Origin: Rhizomys pruinosus
Taxonomy: Eukaryota > Chordata > Mammalia > Rodentia > Spalacidae
Assembly (NCBI GenBank): GCA_009823505.1
Contig: VZQC01004541.1
Coordinates: forward strand, 1,694,590 to 1,758,589
Length of the DNA: 64,000 nucleotides
Direction of reading: 5' to 3'
Below, piece by piece: positions 11,513-23,249 of this stretch. The translations under genes were made by a program, and so were the position numbers. Below the pieces are notes generated by a model. It did not search any database. It was not told where the DNA came from and saw nothing but the letters and a program-made list of their open reading frames with translations. How positions within the stretch are numbered: position 1 is the stretch's first letter; every line of letters starts with the position of its first letter.

Positions 11513-12060
11513 ATAAAATGATATAATAAACACTCTAAAAGCCATAAGAGATTTCTGAAAACTTTACAGCTATATTAACTCCATTCCTTCTTGTTAGAGA
11601 TAACCAAAGATTTGCTTTGACTGTTATCAAAATTACACAAAAGTTCTGACTCCAAGTACTTGGATTATACATTTTTACTTTGGGGATGTAAATGGAGAGT
11701 CACATTATGAAAGCAATCTGGTAACAATAAACTATCATTTTGAGTTCCTTCCTAACAGAATCACCTCTTCCAATATATTAAATGTAATTCGTAATGACGA
11801 TAGAAAAACAAGTTAAACTTGTCAGATAATAAGACTTTATAGGCTTTGTAGGCATGATTTTCTCAAAATTATCTTTTTATTTGTACTGAATTCAGCTTGT
11901 TCTAAAAGTCCTAGTCTGTTGCCTACACTTCAAGTCAGGTCTCTTGTCTTTAGCACTTGGCACAGGGTCCCCAAGCTGATGTGGATGGTTACACTAGCGG
12001 AAGCAGGTTGTGCTTGAGGCTCCACATTTAAGTATGAAAACTAGTGATGAAAATTATACT
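11513..12060. other. AT-rich unique non-coding sequence
   Basis: No gene or repeat recognised. Confidence 0.35.
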
Positions 12061-12063
12061 TCA

Positions 12064-12270
12064 AGGCTGGAGAGCCATAGCTCAGTGGTCAAGGGCACAT
12101 GTTGCTCTTGTGATAACCCTGACTTGATTCCCAGCACTGAAATTGTAGCTAACAACTGTGTTCATAATGTCAGTTCCAAGGGGTCCAATAATCTCTTCTG
12201 GCATGTGTTTACTTGCATACACACAGGGAAAACATTCATAAACATTAAAACAAACAACCCCACCACAACC
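12064..12270 (+). repeat. Diverged B2 SINE
   Basis: B2 head and box B-like region present with many substitutions; tail of AAAC units. Confidence 0.7.
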
Positions 12271-12730
12271 AAGAAAAAAAAATCTAACCTCGAAAGGAAC
12301 ATGAGATGTTTTAGTTTCTCTTCTTACGGCTGCAGCAAAATTCCTGGGAAGTGTTACAAGAAAAGAAGAGTTTATCTTGGCTTGCATTTTCAGGGGCTAC
12401 AGTCCATCATGGGAGGGAAGGCATGGCGAGAGTAATGGAGACTAGCTCTTCACACTGCATCTGTCAGCAGGAATCAGAGCAAATCGGAATTTGGGCTCGA
12501 TAAAACTCAAGGCAAGTCCCCAGTGACCCACCCTCGCCATCAAGACTCCATTTCCTAAATATTCAACAATATTAACCACAAGCTCACAAGCCTGGGACCA
12601 AGTGTGAACACCCACGAAAACATGGGTGACATTTCATATTAGAACCACAATATCAGTGAGCATGGGCATTGAACACAGAATTAGCTCACCTCAAACCACA
12701 CATGCCATGCGAGTACAGTAGCATGACTTC
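12271..12730. other. Unique or ancient-repeat sequence
   Basis: Possibly an old LTR or L1 fragment (TTTTAGTTTCTCTTCTTACGG); not assignable. Confidence 0.25.
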
Positions 12731-12734
12731 CCCT

Positions 12735-12900
12735 CTTTTTTTTTTGTTTTTTTGGTCTTTTTGAGACAGGGTCTCCCTGGAGCCCCAGCTGTCCTGGAAT
12801 TAGCCTTGTAGACCAGGCTGGCCTTGAACTCACAAAGATCCCCCTGCCTCTGCCTCCCAAGTGCTAGGATTAAAGGCGTGCACCACCATGCCTGGCTAAC
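12735..12900 (-). repeat. B1 SINE, antisense
   Basis: Complete antisense B1 with T-rich tail. Confidence 0.9.
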
Positions 12901-13998
12901 TTCCCTTCTTTTTATAGAAACAAAAGAAAGTTATAAACCAAGGCATTTTAAAATACATTGGTGGTAAAACCTCAGGTAGGTGTATTACATCAAAGTGGGA
13001 GAGATCTCTGCAACTGAATTCAGAAGCTATTTAATGACATTATTAGTCTTTTGATACGTGAACAGCAGGGGGAAGAAGGTGGGCTATGATTCTGCAAAGA
13101 GCCCTGCGGACCTCAGATTATTTAGCTTCACAATTCAGGTTAGAGTCCCCTTCCTTATGGGTTTCTCTGGCTCATTTGTAAATGAAAGGGTCTTGTAAGT
13201 AGGATGAGAAACCCTGTATAAATGGACCCTTCAACTTTTTCTTTTCAGAATTGTCATTGAAACATGATATTGTAATTAGGGTGACATTAAATGGCCATAT
13301 ATCTTCTAGTTCAGCTTCTATTATAGCAAGAAGGAATTGAAGAAGAAAAAAAAGACAAAACACTTCCTCTTTAATTTATCATGATGAAATTGTCAATGAG
13401 TCATTCCTCACCTTCAATTGTTATCCAGCCAAGTGGATGTTTGAACAGGTTTACGAGCATAATTCCCTTGGAATTCTAAAAGGGAGCAATGTATGGACAA
13501 AGGTAGAGGTCCTGGGAGATACAGAGTTCCCTGAAGGACAGCTCTCTGAGAGATCTCTGGATCCTACCATGCTCCCTCTGAGCATGCTCATCAACTTGGG
13601 CTTGGGTTTCCAGGTGTTTCTAGCACTTGGGTGGGAATCAATGCCCTTTAATTTGGAGTAACCTTTACAAGTGACGCTCTGTATTAAAACGTTGAGTGTC
13701 TGACTTCAGAATTGTATGACCTAGCAGGCTTTAGCCTCTCTGTCCAGAAGAGTCAGGGTGTTAATGATGTGTCTCAGTGCAGTCAGCATTAGGGTAGGCT
13801 TATTACAAATGCAGTAAATTTACACATAATTTGAACATGGTGATTTTATCTTCTATAGGCTTCACAGAAAAAAAAAAAGTAAGTAAGCCTAACACAAAAA
13901 CTTCTGCCATAAACTTTTATGATTCACAGATTTGCTGAATGTCTCACATCCAGTACCTGTACAGTCAGAACTCATCTGGGAAAGAATTCCATAGCACT
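12901..13998. other. Unique non-coding sequence
   Basis: About 1.1 kb without recognised repeats. The short frames here lack conserved motifs. Confidence 0.35.
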
Positions 13999-14001
13999 CA
14001 G

Positions 14002-14182
14002 CTGGGCGTGGTGGCACATGCCTTTAATCCCAGCACTCTGGAGGCAGAGGCAGAGGCAGAGGCAGAGGCAGAGGCAGGCAGATTTCTGTGAGTTCAAGGC
14101 GAGCCTGGTCTACAAAGCGAGTTCCAGGCTAGCTGGAGCTACAGGGAGACCCTGTCTCAAAAATACAAAAAAAAAAAAAATT
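14002..14182 (+). repeat. B1 SINE with an expanded GGCAGA hexamer
   Basis: Complete B1 in which the GAGGCAGAGGCAG motif is expanded to about six hexamer units at 14,041-14,078. Confidence 0.9.
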
Positions 14183-14246
14183 CCATTGCACTCAACCAAA
14201 AAGGAGAAATAATTAGCATGCACTATTTAGAAACATTTGATCAGGG

Positions 14247-14510
14247 GGCTGGAGAGATGGCTTAGGGGTTAAAGGTGCTGACTGTTCTTGCAGAGGACCC
14301 AGGTTAAATTCCCAGCCACCACATGGCAGCTAAGAACTGTCTTTAAGCCAGGCATGGTGGCACAGGCCTTTAATCCTAGCACTTGGGAGGCAGAGGCAGG
14401 TGGATCTCTGTGAGTTCAAGGCCAGCCTGGTTTACAGAGCGAGTTCCAGGCCAGCTGGGGCTACAGGGAGACCCTGTCTCAAACAAAAACAAAAACAAAA
14501 AACAAACACA
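14247..14510 (+). repeat. Chimeric B2-B1 SINE, copy 1
   Basis: The first 100 bases are a B2 head and centre. At CTGTCTTTAA the sequence switches directly to a complete B1 and then an A-rich tail; the B2 3' part is absent. The direct repeat ACATTTGATC occurs just before the B2 head (about 14,233-14,242) and just after the B1 tail (about 14,508-14,517), so the two halves integrated together. Confidence 0.8.
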
Positions 14511-14559
14511 TTTGATCCATAGTAAAGCATTTGTATTTGAATGTCAACTTAAGTTACAA

Positions 14560-14876
14560 CATTTTTGTTTGCATACACTCATGTCTATGAGTGTGGAATG
14601 CATGAATCAAAGTGCTTGTTGGAGGTCATAGGACAACCTCGGGCATCATTCCTCACCTCCTACCTTGTTAAAACCAGGGTCTCTTTGTAGTTCTCCACTG
14701 TGTACAGCAGGCTATGTGGTCTATGGGATTCCAGGCATTCATCTATCTCACTCTTACAGCACCATAAGGTGTGTTGGCACTGGATGTGTGGCTACTCTGT
14801 TTATGTGGATTCATGCTCTCAAGTTTTCCGGGTCATGAATGAGCTCTTTAGTTACTGAGCCATCTCTCCAGCCCAA
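14560..14876 (-). repeat. B3-type SINE, antisense
   Basis: Ends in the antisense B2/B3 head (TGAGCCATCTCTCCAGCCC) and has a longer, more diverged body than the B2s here. Confidence 0.6.
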
Positions 14877-15042
14877 ATATTTTAAAGATGCTCTTGACAT
14901 AGCGAAGTCTCAGAAAGGGTAGATTTTATTCTACTGAATATTAAGTTGTTTTTAATGTAGATAAGGACTTTATTGACGCAAAAGACATGCAAGCCGAAGT
15001 CAGAAGATATTTATATCCGTTAGAAAAAAAGAATTTTAAGCC

Positions 15043-15195
15043 GGGCGTGGTGGTGCACACCTTTAATCCTAGCACTTGGGAGGCAGAGGCAGGCGAATCT
15101 TTGTGAGTTCAAGGCCAGCCTGGTCTACAGAGAGAGTTCTAGGACAGCTGGGGTAAAGGGAGACCCTGTGTCGGAAAGACAAAAAAAAAAAAAGA
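15043..15195 (+). repeat. B1 SINE
   Basis: Complete B1 flanked by AAGAATTTTA on both sides, a target duplication. Confidence 0.9.
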
Positions 15196-16072
15196 ATTTT
15201 AGTAAAAAGTTAAAATGATTTTATTGGAATTTGTCCTTATTTAATAGCAGTCAATTGCTTCTATTTGCTTCCTGCATGTTTACACACAAACAGCAGGTGA
15301 GCCTGTGACTTAATTAAAGGACACAAGTGACTGAGTTGGTCAACTGAATGATAGTCAATGTCTTAGTTTTGTTTTCTGTGTAGGGTCCATTTCTGTTTTT
15401 CTATAAGATGTGCTTGCATTTAATCTACAGAAATAGTTTTCAGAGCCATGACCGTAGCCTCAGTAAACTCCTATAAGGTACTGAAGCTAGGACACATTCT
15501 GCCTATTGAGTTATAAAGTCATGCTGGAACCTTTAGGGAACATCTCTCAGTGCCTCATCTTATCTTTTTATTACATGTAAGGGAAAAAGATTTTTATTAA
15601 TTCTGGAACTTGGGGGAACTAAAACTGGAAATAACAGCTCTTATAAGGTCTTTAGTTTTCCCATCAACAGTGTATACTCCACAAATCTGTTTAGAAGAGT
15701 AACTGGTTAACAAGACAGAACAAAGGCTCTATATGTAAAGAAAATCTTTTTCCAATAATGTGAAATTACCTGAGATGCTTTGGTGGCCATCTGTAACAGT
15801 TTGAGTGGGGGATCTCACCCCCAAACCTTGGGCAGCATTACCCAAGCTCAGCCATCACTGGAGTTGAAGTCTCCTGCTCACATTAGAGAATTTGACAATG
15901 TCTCTCACCAGTGACTGGTCTTATTTGCAGGGGGAGCTTTTCCTTTAGAATTCCATTAACAGTCATTCTCTTCCATTGGTTTATGTTACACCTGTGGTAA
16001 TCACTCCCCATCTCTTGAACCATCTCTTCATCTGTGGGTTTCTGTGACATAGCAGGTATTGATCAGTCAAGG

Positions 16073-16433
16073 TGTGGTGGTTTGAATGAGTGTTCCCCAT
16101 AGGCTGTAAGTATTCAGACATTTGTCTCCAGTTGGTGGCACTGTTTTTGGAGGTCTTAGAAGGTGTGGCCGTGTTAGAGGAAGTATGTCACTGGGGGCAG
16201 GCTTAGTAAGTTTAACAAGCCTCGTGGTCTCCAGTCACTCTCTTGGCTTCCTGTGCTCATTGCGAGATGTGACCCTCAGCTTGCTGCTCCAGCTCCAGCC
16301 GCCATGCCTCCTGCCACAATGGACTCTAATTCCCTGGAACCGTCAATCGTAAGCTCAAATAAACTCTTCCTTTTATAAGTTCCTTTGGTCATGGTGTTTT
16401 ATCACAGCAACAGAAAAGTGACTAATACACAAG
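16073..16433 (+). mobile_element. ORR1-type MaLR solo LTR
   Basis: Starts TGTGGTGGTTTGAAT and ends TAATACACA. It has the ORR1 order I know from rodents: GTTGGTGGCACTGTTT, GAGGAAGTATGTCACTG, a CCGCCATGCCTCC block, then AATAAACTCTTCC with a polyadenylation signal and a GTCATGGTGTTTTATCACAG end. Confidence 0.7.
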
Positions 16434-16618
16434 GAAAATCATTTTGAAGGCTCAAGTTATAACTGCAGGTGTTATATCAGCTGGGTATGTGGGGCTGTAT
16501 TATTGTACCAACTTTAAAAGTAATTCCTGGAGTAGACAGATTAGTGAAATAATAATAGTCTACATTTCCTAGGGTAAGTATAATCCTTTCCATACCTTTT
16601 ATTTCATAAACCTCTTTG

Positions 16619-16878
16619 NNNNNNNNNNNNNNNNNNNNNNNNNNNNNNNNNNNNNNNNNNNNNNNNNNNNNNNNNNNNNNNNNNNNNNNNNNNNNNNNNN
16701 NNNNNNNNNNNNNNNNNNNNNNNNNNNNNNNNNNNNNNNNNNNNNNNNNNNNNNNNNNNNNNNNNNNNNNNNNNNNNNNNNNNNNNNNNNNNNNNNNNNN
16801 NNNNNNNNNNNNNNNNNNNNNNNNNNNNNNNNNNNNNNNNNNNNNNNNNNNNNNNNNNNNNNNNNNNNNNNNNNNNNN
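16619..16878. other. Assembly gap of 260 Ns
   Basis: Run of N. The matching interval of unit 2 (about 22,800-23,170) holds roughly 370 bp including an antisense B1. Confidence 1.
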
Positions 16879-16944
16879 TCTGTAACTTTATATGTTTCTA
16901 CCCTGATTTGGTAGATTACTCCTATCTTGCTTCTTTGTAAAATA

Positions 16945-17110
16945 TTAGCAAAGCTTGCCAGCTGTGTTGGCGCATGCCGTTAATCCCAGCACTCAGGAAG
17001 GAAGCAGAGGCAGGCGATCTTGAGTTCCAAACCAGCCTGGTCTACATAGTACATTCCAGGCCAGCTGGGGCTCCAGGGAGACCCTGTCTCAAAAAGACTC
17101 CCCCCCCAAA
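16945..17110 (+). repeat. B1 SINE
   Basis: B1 with a small indel near the head; ends in AAAAAGACTCCCC. Confidence 0.85.
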
Positions 17111-17159
17111 TACTTGATTTGTTAACAGAATAGTAATTTTCCAAGGAAGACAAAAAAGT

Positions 17160-17345
17160 GTGCCTGAGGGAGTGAAAAGATGGTTCAATGGTTACTTTTT
17201 TCTTTTCTCTCTCTCTTTTTTTTTCCCTTCTTGACGCACCGGGCCGCTCTTGCAGAACATCCAAATCCAGTTACAAGTACCCATATAGCAGCTAACAACC
17301 ATCTGTAATTCCAGTTCAAGGGTATTTAGAACAACCCTGTTTTGA
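17160..17345 (+). repeat. Diverged B2 SINE fragment
   Basis: Parts of a B2 (AAGATGGTTCAATGG, GCTCTTGCAGAACATCC, CAGCTAACAACCATC) interrupted by a T/C-rich run. Confidence 0.55.
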
Positions 17346-17424
17346 CCCTTGCAGAGATTTGCACAACCACAGGTGTCATTCATAATAACGGGAAAAACAC
17401 CGCAATTCACATAAAATCTATTAA

Positions 17425-17658
17425 ACTTTTAATTATTTTTTTATGGTGTATGAGTGTTACTGTCTTGCATGTAGGTTGGTACAACCATGTCGTGCAATGC
17501 CCCACAGAGCGTCAGGAAGAGGGCGTCAGAATTTCCCTGGTGGAACTGGCGTTGGAGTTAAAGACGGTTTCTCAGCCGCATGTGGGTGCTGGGAATTGAA
17601 CCTGGGGTCCTCTGCAAGAGCAGTCGGTGCTCTTAACCAGAGCCATCTCACCAGCCTC
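17425..17658 (-). repeat. B2 SINE, antisense
   Basis: Antisense B2 with scattered single-base indels. Confidence 0.85.
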
Positions 17659-17689
17659 AAAAATACACATTTTTTTTTAATTGAGCGTG

Positions 17690-17845
17690 CTGCCGGGTGT
17701 GGTGGTGCATTGCTTTAATCCCAGCACTCCGGAGGCAGAGGCGGGTGGATCTCTATGAGTTCAAGGCCAGCCCCGGCTACATAGTAAGTTTCAGGGCAGC
17801 TGGTGTAACAGGGCGAACCCTGTCTCAAAACGACAAGAAAAAAAG
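17690..17845 (+). repeat. B1 SINE
   Basis: B1 with GCCGGGTGTGGTGG head. Confidence 0.85.
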
Positions 17846-18169
17846 AAAAATGACACACAGGCAGGGAGAACCCTCCATTTGAAGCTGTGGTCAGGGTAAT
17901 CAAAAGCCTCCCCAAATACACGGATGTTGCTACTGCACCAGCTCAGTGGCTCCCAAAACTGGAGGAAGGCCTTATGTGCTCAAGACAGGCTAGTCTTGGG
18001 ACATAGGACTTGGAGCAATGGAGCTGGAACACACTTGGAAGACTCCTCCCTGAAGGAGCATCAGGGGGGGATTAGCTGCTAAGGGAGGAAAATGCAACAA
18101 TGGCTCTACAGCCTAATAACCACAGTGAACTGTCTTTGCTCGTGCCGAATGTACACTTAAAAAATTTTT

Positions 18170-18412
18170 TTTTTAATTTATTTCGTCGTTGTATGAAGCT
18201 ACTGTCTGCATGCAGGGTCTGTGCACCGTGTCGTGCCAACGTCCACGGAGGTCCAGAAGAGGGGTCCGGATTCCCCTTGGGAACTGGAGTTTCCTGGAAT
18301 GTGAGTTTCAGACGGTTCTCGGCCCGCCATGTGGGTGTGGGGATCGACACCAGGGCTCTGTAAGAGCGGGTCGGCGCTCTTAAACCCGCTAGGCCATCTC
18401 TCCAGCCCAGTT
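18170..18412 (-). repeat. B2 SINE, antisense
   Basis: Antisense B2 with several extra bases compared with neighbours, possibly uncorrected read errors. Confidence 0.85.
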
Positions 18413-18489
18413 ATGTCATTTTATCTTGGGTTGTAGTCAATAGCTATCTAGTTGGAGTTAAAACCTGCTCAATGGGAGGTAACATTTTT

Positions 18490-18655
18490 TTTTTTTTTTT
18501 GGTCTTTTAGAGACAGGGTCTCTCTATAGCCCCCAGTTGTCCTGGAATTCACTCTGTAGACCAGGCTGGTCTTGAACTCACAAAGATCCGCCTGTCTCTG
18601 TCTCCCCAGTGGTAGATTAAAGGTGTGTGCCACCACACCCTGCTGGGAGGTACTT
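18490..18655 (-). repeat. B1 SINE, antisense
   Basis: Complete antisense B1 with a poly(T) tail of about 20. Confidence 0.85.
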
Positions 18656-18659
18656 TTTT

Positions 18660-18960
18660 GTTTGTTTTTTTATTTTATTTTATTTTTATTTTTAACAAAT
18701 CTAGACCGTGTTCCGCCCATTCCCCCCCCCACCAGGGCTTCATGCATTCTGCAAACATGCTTTCATCTCTTAGTCTTTCTCAATCTTGTCCATGGGGAAG
18801 TTGACTGTTTTGGCAGAAGTTCACGTCAGTCAGTTCTTTGATGCAGTCTTTCTGTTTTTTGTTGTTGTTGGTGTTTCCAAAATGCATTACGCAACTCCTT
18901 TGTACAAAAGCTCAGGGGGCCCTACACAAAGAATACTTACAACTATGTCAATTGGCACTT
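18660..18960 (-). mobile_element. LINE-1 3' end, antisense
   Basis: Matches the segment at about 43,085-43,350 (AACAAATCTAGACC, AAAGCTCAGGGGGCCC), which there lies downstream of L1 ORF2 on the minus strand, so both are L1 3' UTR. Confidence 0.65.
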
Positions 18961-18984
18961 TTTAAATAAATAATTTATTCCTTT

Positions 18985-19235
18985 TTTTATTAATTTTATA
19001 TTTTATTTATTGTATGTGTATGAATGTACTGTCTGCATTGCACGTATGTGCACCCGTGTCGTGCAACGCCGCGGAGGTCAGAAGAGGGTCTCGGATTTCC
19101 CTGGAACTGGAGTTCTCCTGGAATTGGAGTTTTTAGATGGTTCTCGGCCGCCATGTGGGTGCTGGGGATCGAACCCGGGTCCTCTGTAAGAGCGGTCGGC
19201 ACTCTTAACCGCTAGGCCATCTCTCCAGCCCCTAA
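18985..19235 (-). repeat. B2 SINE, antisense
   Basis: Complete antisense B2 with a short internal duplication of the CTGGAACTGGAGTT segment. Confidence 0.9.
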
Positions 19236-19460
19236 TTTATTCTTTTTATTTCATGTGTACAAGTGTATTATTACTTGCATGTAGGTAGGTGCCCCCATGT
19301 TGTGCAATGTCCATGGAGGTCAGAACAGGGCATGGGATCCCCTAAAACTGGAGTTACAGATAGTTGTTAGCCTACATGTGGATGCTGGAAATCAAACCCA
19401 GGTCCTCTGAAAGAGCAGTCAGTGCTCTTAACTGTGGGGCTGTCTTTCCAGCCCCGGGTG
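19236..19460 (-). repeat. Diverged B2 SINE, antisense
   Basis: Antisense B2, older than its neighbour and directly abutting it. Confidence 0.8.
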
Positions 19461-19639
19461 GTAACTCTTGTGTGGTAATATGAACAGTCAAATATACATG
19501 GCTGGAGAGGCCACAGGTCATAGAAAAAAAAATAGGTCTGTGTCTCACATCCCTAGACAAACTTAACTCCTTACTGTATGCTAAATACATATCCATATAT
19601 TTACAGACAAGTTTACCTCTCACCACTTGACACTGAAGC

Positions 19640-20640
19640 TTCTTTTTACAACAGAGGACCATTATTAGTTCTGCAACTGGTCAAACAGAGAATGTGTGTC
19701 TGTTAAATGCCCAAAACTAAATGACAACTCTACAATGAAACCTCTATATCCAAAGCTCATGAAACAGAGGAACAGTAGAGAGAATATTACTCTCAACTCT
19801 TACCAGCAAAGCTTCCTCATTCAACAGAGGCTGATTAACATAGAAAGGCAATACTGGCCAAAATGTAGAGAATGGAATTGTAGAATGCATGAGCCTGGAT
19901 AGGACTATATTAAACCTCTTCCACCCAGGGCCCAGGGCCCACTGCTGAAGAGGGAGGAAGTGGAAAGACTCTGAGAGCTGGGGTTGGTGGATGAACACAA
20001 GGAAACTGTTTTCCATGCTTCTAGGAAATTCCTCATAAAATTACACCACGGGAGCAGGGCATGGTGGTGCATGCCTTTAGTCCAAGCATTCAGGAGGCAG
20101 AGGCAGGCAGATATCCATGAGTTCAAGGCCAGCCTGGTCTACATAGCGAGCTCCAGGCCAGCTGGGACTAAAGGGGGACCCTGTCTCAAAAAGACCAAAA
20201 AAAAAAAAAAGTCACACAAATGACACAAGACCCATGCAAACTCAAAGCAGAGAAAATCTATACATTTTTGGAAAGGAATAAGAAGCTCCAACCTTAGCTG
20301 AGGAACTACTTGCAGCTGATCACTGTTGACTGGCAGCTGATCACTGTTGACTGGCAGCTGATCACTGTTGACTGGCAGCTGATCACCGCCAGGGGAGGGA
20401 AGCTGGTCTTCTTTAGGGGACTGATGTTATGTACTGACCAAGCTCCAGTGAATGAACTGACACCGAGGGACACCTGGGAACACAAAGTTGACTTGATAGG
20501 CCTTAACATAGATGACAGAATGCATGAAATCCAGTGGGGGGGGGGTAGGGAGTGCAGATAGGGACAGTGGTCTAAATATGATTAAGATGTATTGTATGAA
20601 ATGCACAAAAATTCAAAACATATATACTGTAAAAAAGTAA
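19640..20640 (+). mobile_element. LINE-1 (Lx-like) 3' UTR with nested B1 and a 21-bp tandem repeat
   Basis: Landmarks of Lx-type L1 3' UTRs appear in order: CCAGGGCCCAGGGCCCACTG, GTTGGTGGATGAACACAAGG, AGCTGAGGAACTACTTGCAGC and a terminal AAATATGATTAAGATGTATTG. A B1 sits at 20,055-20,210. A unit of about 21 bp, CAGCTGATCACTGTTGACTGG, is repeated about 3.3 times at 20,312-20,386. Confidence 0.65.
20055..20210 (+). repeat. B1 SINE nested in LINE-1
   Basis: Complete B1 ending in AAAAAGACC and poly(A). Confidence 0.9.
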
Positions 20641-20694
20641 TTTGTATGTTAACCCAGGAGATGGTAACACTCTGGTGATATTTCCATTTTCTTT

Positions 20695-20920
20695 TTTTAA
20701 AATTTTATTTATTTATTTTTTATGTGTATGAGTGTACTGTCTGCATGTAGGTTGGTGCACCCGTGTTGTACAGTGCCTCGGAAGTCAAAAGAGGGCGTCG
20801 GATTGTCCTGGAACTGGAGTTAAAGACAGTACTTAACTGCCATGTGGGTGCTGGGAACCGAACCTGGGTCCTCTGCAAGAGCAGTCAGCGCTCACAACTG
20901 CTATCTCTCCAGCCCTGATA
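20695..20920 (-). repeat. B2 SINE, antisense
   Basis: Antisense B2 with T-rich tail and a slightly truncated head. Confidence 0.9.
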
Positions 20921-21019
20921 TTTCCATTTTCACAAGAAAATTAAACTAACCAGAGTGTTTGAGATTTAAGTCTCTTTGTCACAGAGGCTTACAAATTGTT
21001 TTGTTAAAAGGAGTATGTG

Positions 21020-21165
21020 GGGGCTGGAGAGATAGCTTAGTGGATAAGAGCACCGACTGCTCTTGCAGAGGACCCAGGTTCGATCCCTAGCACCCACATG
21101 GTGGCTGAGAACCGTCTGTAACTCCAATTCCAGGAGAACTCCAGTTCCAGGGGAATCAAAAGATG
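21020..21165 (+). repeat. B2 SINE, broken at the duplication junction
   Basis: Begins as a normal B2 but after about 140 bases switches at AATCAAAAGATGTGA to the B1 that opens unit 2. The missing B2 tail is found at about 27,540-27,640. Confidence 0.85.
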
Positions 21166-21172
21166 TGAGCCG

Positions 21173-21312
21173 GGCGTGGTGGCACACGTTACCAGCACGT
21201 GGGAGGCAGAGGCAGGCGTCTTTGATTCAAGGCCAGCCGGGCCCTACAGAGAAAGTTTTCGAGAAACTGGGCGACATGAGACCCTGTGTCGGAAAGACAA
21301 AAAAAAAAAAAG
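21173..21312 (+). repeat. B1 SINE (error-rich counterpart of 15,043-15,195)
   Basis: B1 with deletions, followed by the same AAGAATTTAGTAAAAA flank. Confidence 0.8.
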
Positions 21313-22209
21313 AATTTAGTAAAAATTAAAATGATTTTATTGGAATTTGTCCTTATTTAATAGCAGTCAATTGCTTCTATTTGCTTCCTGCATGTTTACA
21401 CACAAACAGCAGGTGAGCCTGTGACTTAATTAAAGGACACAAGTGACTGAGTTGGTCAACTGAATGATGTCATGTCTTAGTTTGTTTTCTGTGTAGGGTC
21501 CATTTCTGTTTTTCTATAAGATGTGCTTGCATTTAATCTACAGAAATAGTTTTCAGAGCCATGACCGTAGCCTCAGTAAACTCCTATAAGGTACTGAAGC
21601 TAGGACACATTCTGCCTATTGAGTTATAAAGTCATGCTGGAACCTTTAGGGGACATCTCTCAGTGCCTCATCTTATCTTTTTATTACATGTAAGGGAAAA
21701 AGATTTTTATGGATTCTGGAACAGTTGGGGAGACGAAAACTAAAACTGGAAATAACAGCTCTTATAAGGTCTTTAGTTTTCCCATCAACAGTGTATACTC
21801 CACAAATCTGTTTAGAAGAGTAACTGGTTAACAAGACAGAACAAAGGCTCTATATGTAAAGAAAAATCGGTTTAATGGTGTGAAATTAACAAAAAACACA
21901 AAAAACCTGAGAGGCTTTTGGGTGCCATCTGGTAACATTGGAGTGGGGGAGCTCACCCACAAACCGTGAGGTGGGCAAGCATCACCAAGAGCAGCCATCA
22001 CTGGAGTTGAAGTCTCCTGCTCACATTAGAGAATTAGACAATGTCTCTCACCAGTGACTGGTCTTATTTGCAGGGGGAGCTTTTCCTTTAGAATTCCATC
22101 TGAACATCTCTCTTCCAGTGGTTTATTTACAACACCTGTGGTAATCACTTAACCCCATCTCTTGAACATCTCTTCATCAGTGGGTTTCTGTGGCATAGCA
22201 TGGATTGGA

Positions 22210-22618
22210 ATCATGTCAATTTTGGTGTTTGAATAGTTTCCCATAGGCCTGTAAATATGCAGGACATTTGTCCTCAGTTGGTGGCACTGTTTGGGGATGG
22301 TCATGGAACCTTCAGGAGGTATAGCTTTTCTGGAGGAAGTATGTCATTGTGGTGGGCTTAGTGAGTTTAAGCCTCGTGGTCTCCAGTCACTCTCTGGCTT
22401 CCTGTGCTCATTGCGAGATGTAACCCTCAGCCTTGACTGCTCTGCGACTGCTTGGCTGCTACCAGCCAGTGCCGCCATGCCTCCATGCACAAGAGTGGAC
22501 TATGATTCCTTGGAACGGTCAATCGTAAGCTCCAAATAAACTCTTAAACTCTTCCTTTATAAGTTCCTTGTCATTGTGTTTTATATCACATCGAACAGAA
22601 AAAAGGTGACTAACACAC
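22210..22618 (+). mobile_element. ORR1-type LTR (counterpart of 16,073-16,433)
   Basis: Same landmarks as unit 1 with scattered indels. Confidence 0.65.
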
Positions 22619-22804
22619 AAGGAAATCATTTGGAAGGCTCAAGTTATAACTGCAGGTGTTATATCAGCTGGGTATGTGGGGCTGTATTATTGTACCAACT
22701 TTAAAAGTAATTCCTGGAGTAGACAGATTAGTGAAATAATAATAGTCTACATTTCCTAGGGTAAGTATAATCCGTGGCCATAGACCTTTTATTCAAAACG
22801 CTCG

Positions 22805-22990
22805 TTGGTGTTTTGTTTGGGGGGGGGGGTTTTTTTTTTTTTTTTTTTTGGAAAGGGTTTCCTTTTTGCCCCAGCTGTCTTGGAACCTCACTCTGTAGAC
22901 CAGGCGGGCCTTGAAACTCACAGAGCCACCTAGCCTCTGCCTCCTGAGTGCTAGATTGAAGGGTGTGTGCCACCAACGCCCAGCTCGTAA
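22805..22990 (-). repeat. B1 SINE, antisense, in the interval that is N in unit 1
   Basis: Antisense B1 with a GGGGG/TTTTT tail. It falls where unit 1 has its N gap, so a SINE homopolymer may have caused that gap. Confidence 0.75.
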
Positions 22991-23249
22991 CCTGCTTTGT
23001 TAACGTCAACAGACCGATGTTTAACAGGCTGAAGTATCCCTGTTTTGGTCGTCACGGTTGTCCGTCTTCCGCCATTTTGAACATCCATATCAATCATAGG
23101 ACCTACTCAAAGTCTATGTAGTAATCTAAAAAAGCGAGTAGTCTTTTCTCTTACCATATATACATGATCAAATCTGAGACTTATATGTTCTACCCTGATA
23201 GTGGTAGATTACTCCATCGCGTCTCTTTGTGAAATATGTAGAAAAGCTT

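Larger units (their letters stand above)
15043..21165. repeat. Duplicated block, unit 1 (higher quality)
   Basis: This block of about 6.1 kb recurs in the same order and orientation at 21,172 to about 27,540. It contains a B1, about 0.6 kb of unique sequence, an ORR1-like LTR, a gap of 260 Ns, many SINEs, an antisense L1 3' end, a sense L1 3' UTR with 21-bp repeats, and two B2s. It ends inside a B2 whose continuation is found only after unit 2. Confidence 0.85.

Noticed and set aside
16616..16885. 89-codon open frame
   Set aside because: It consists of Ns.
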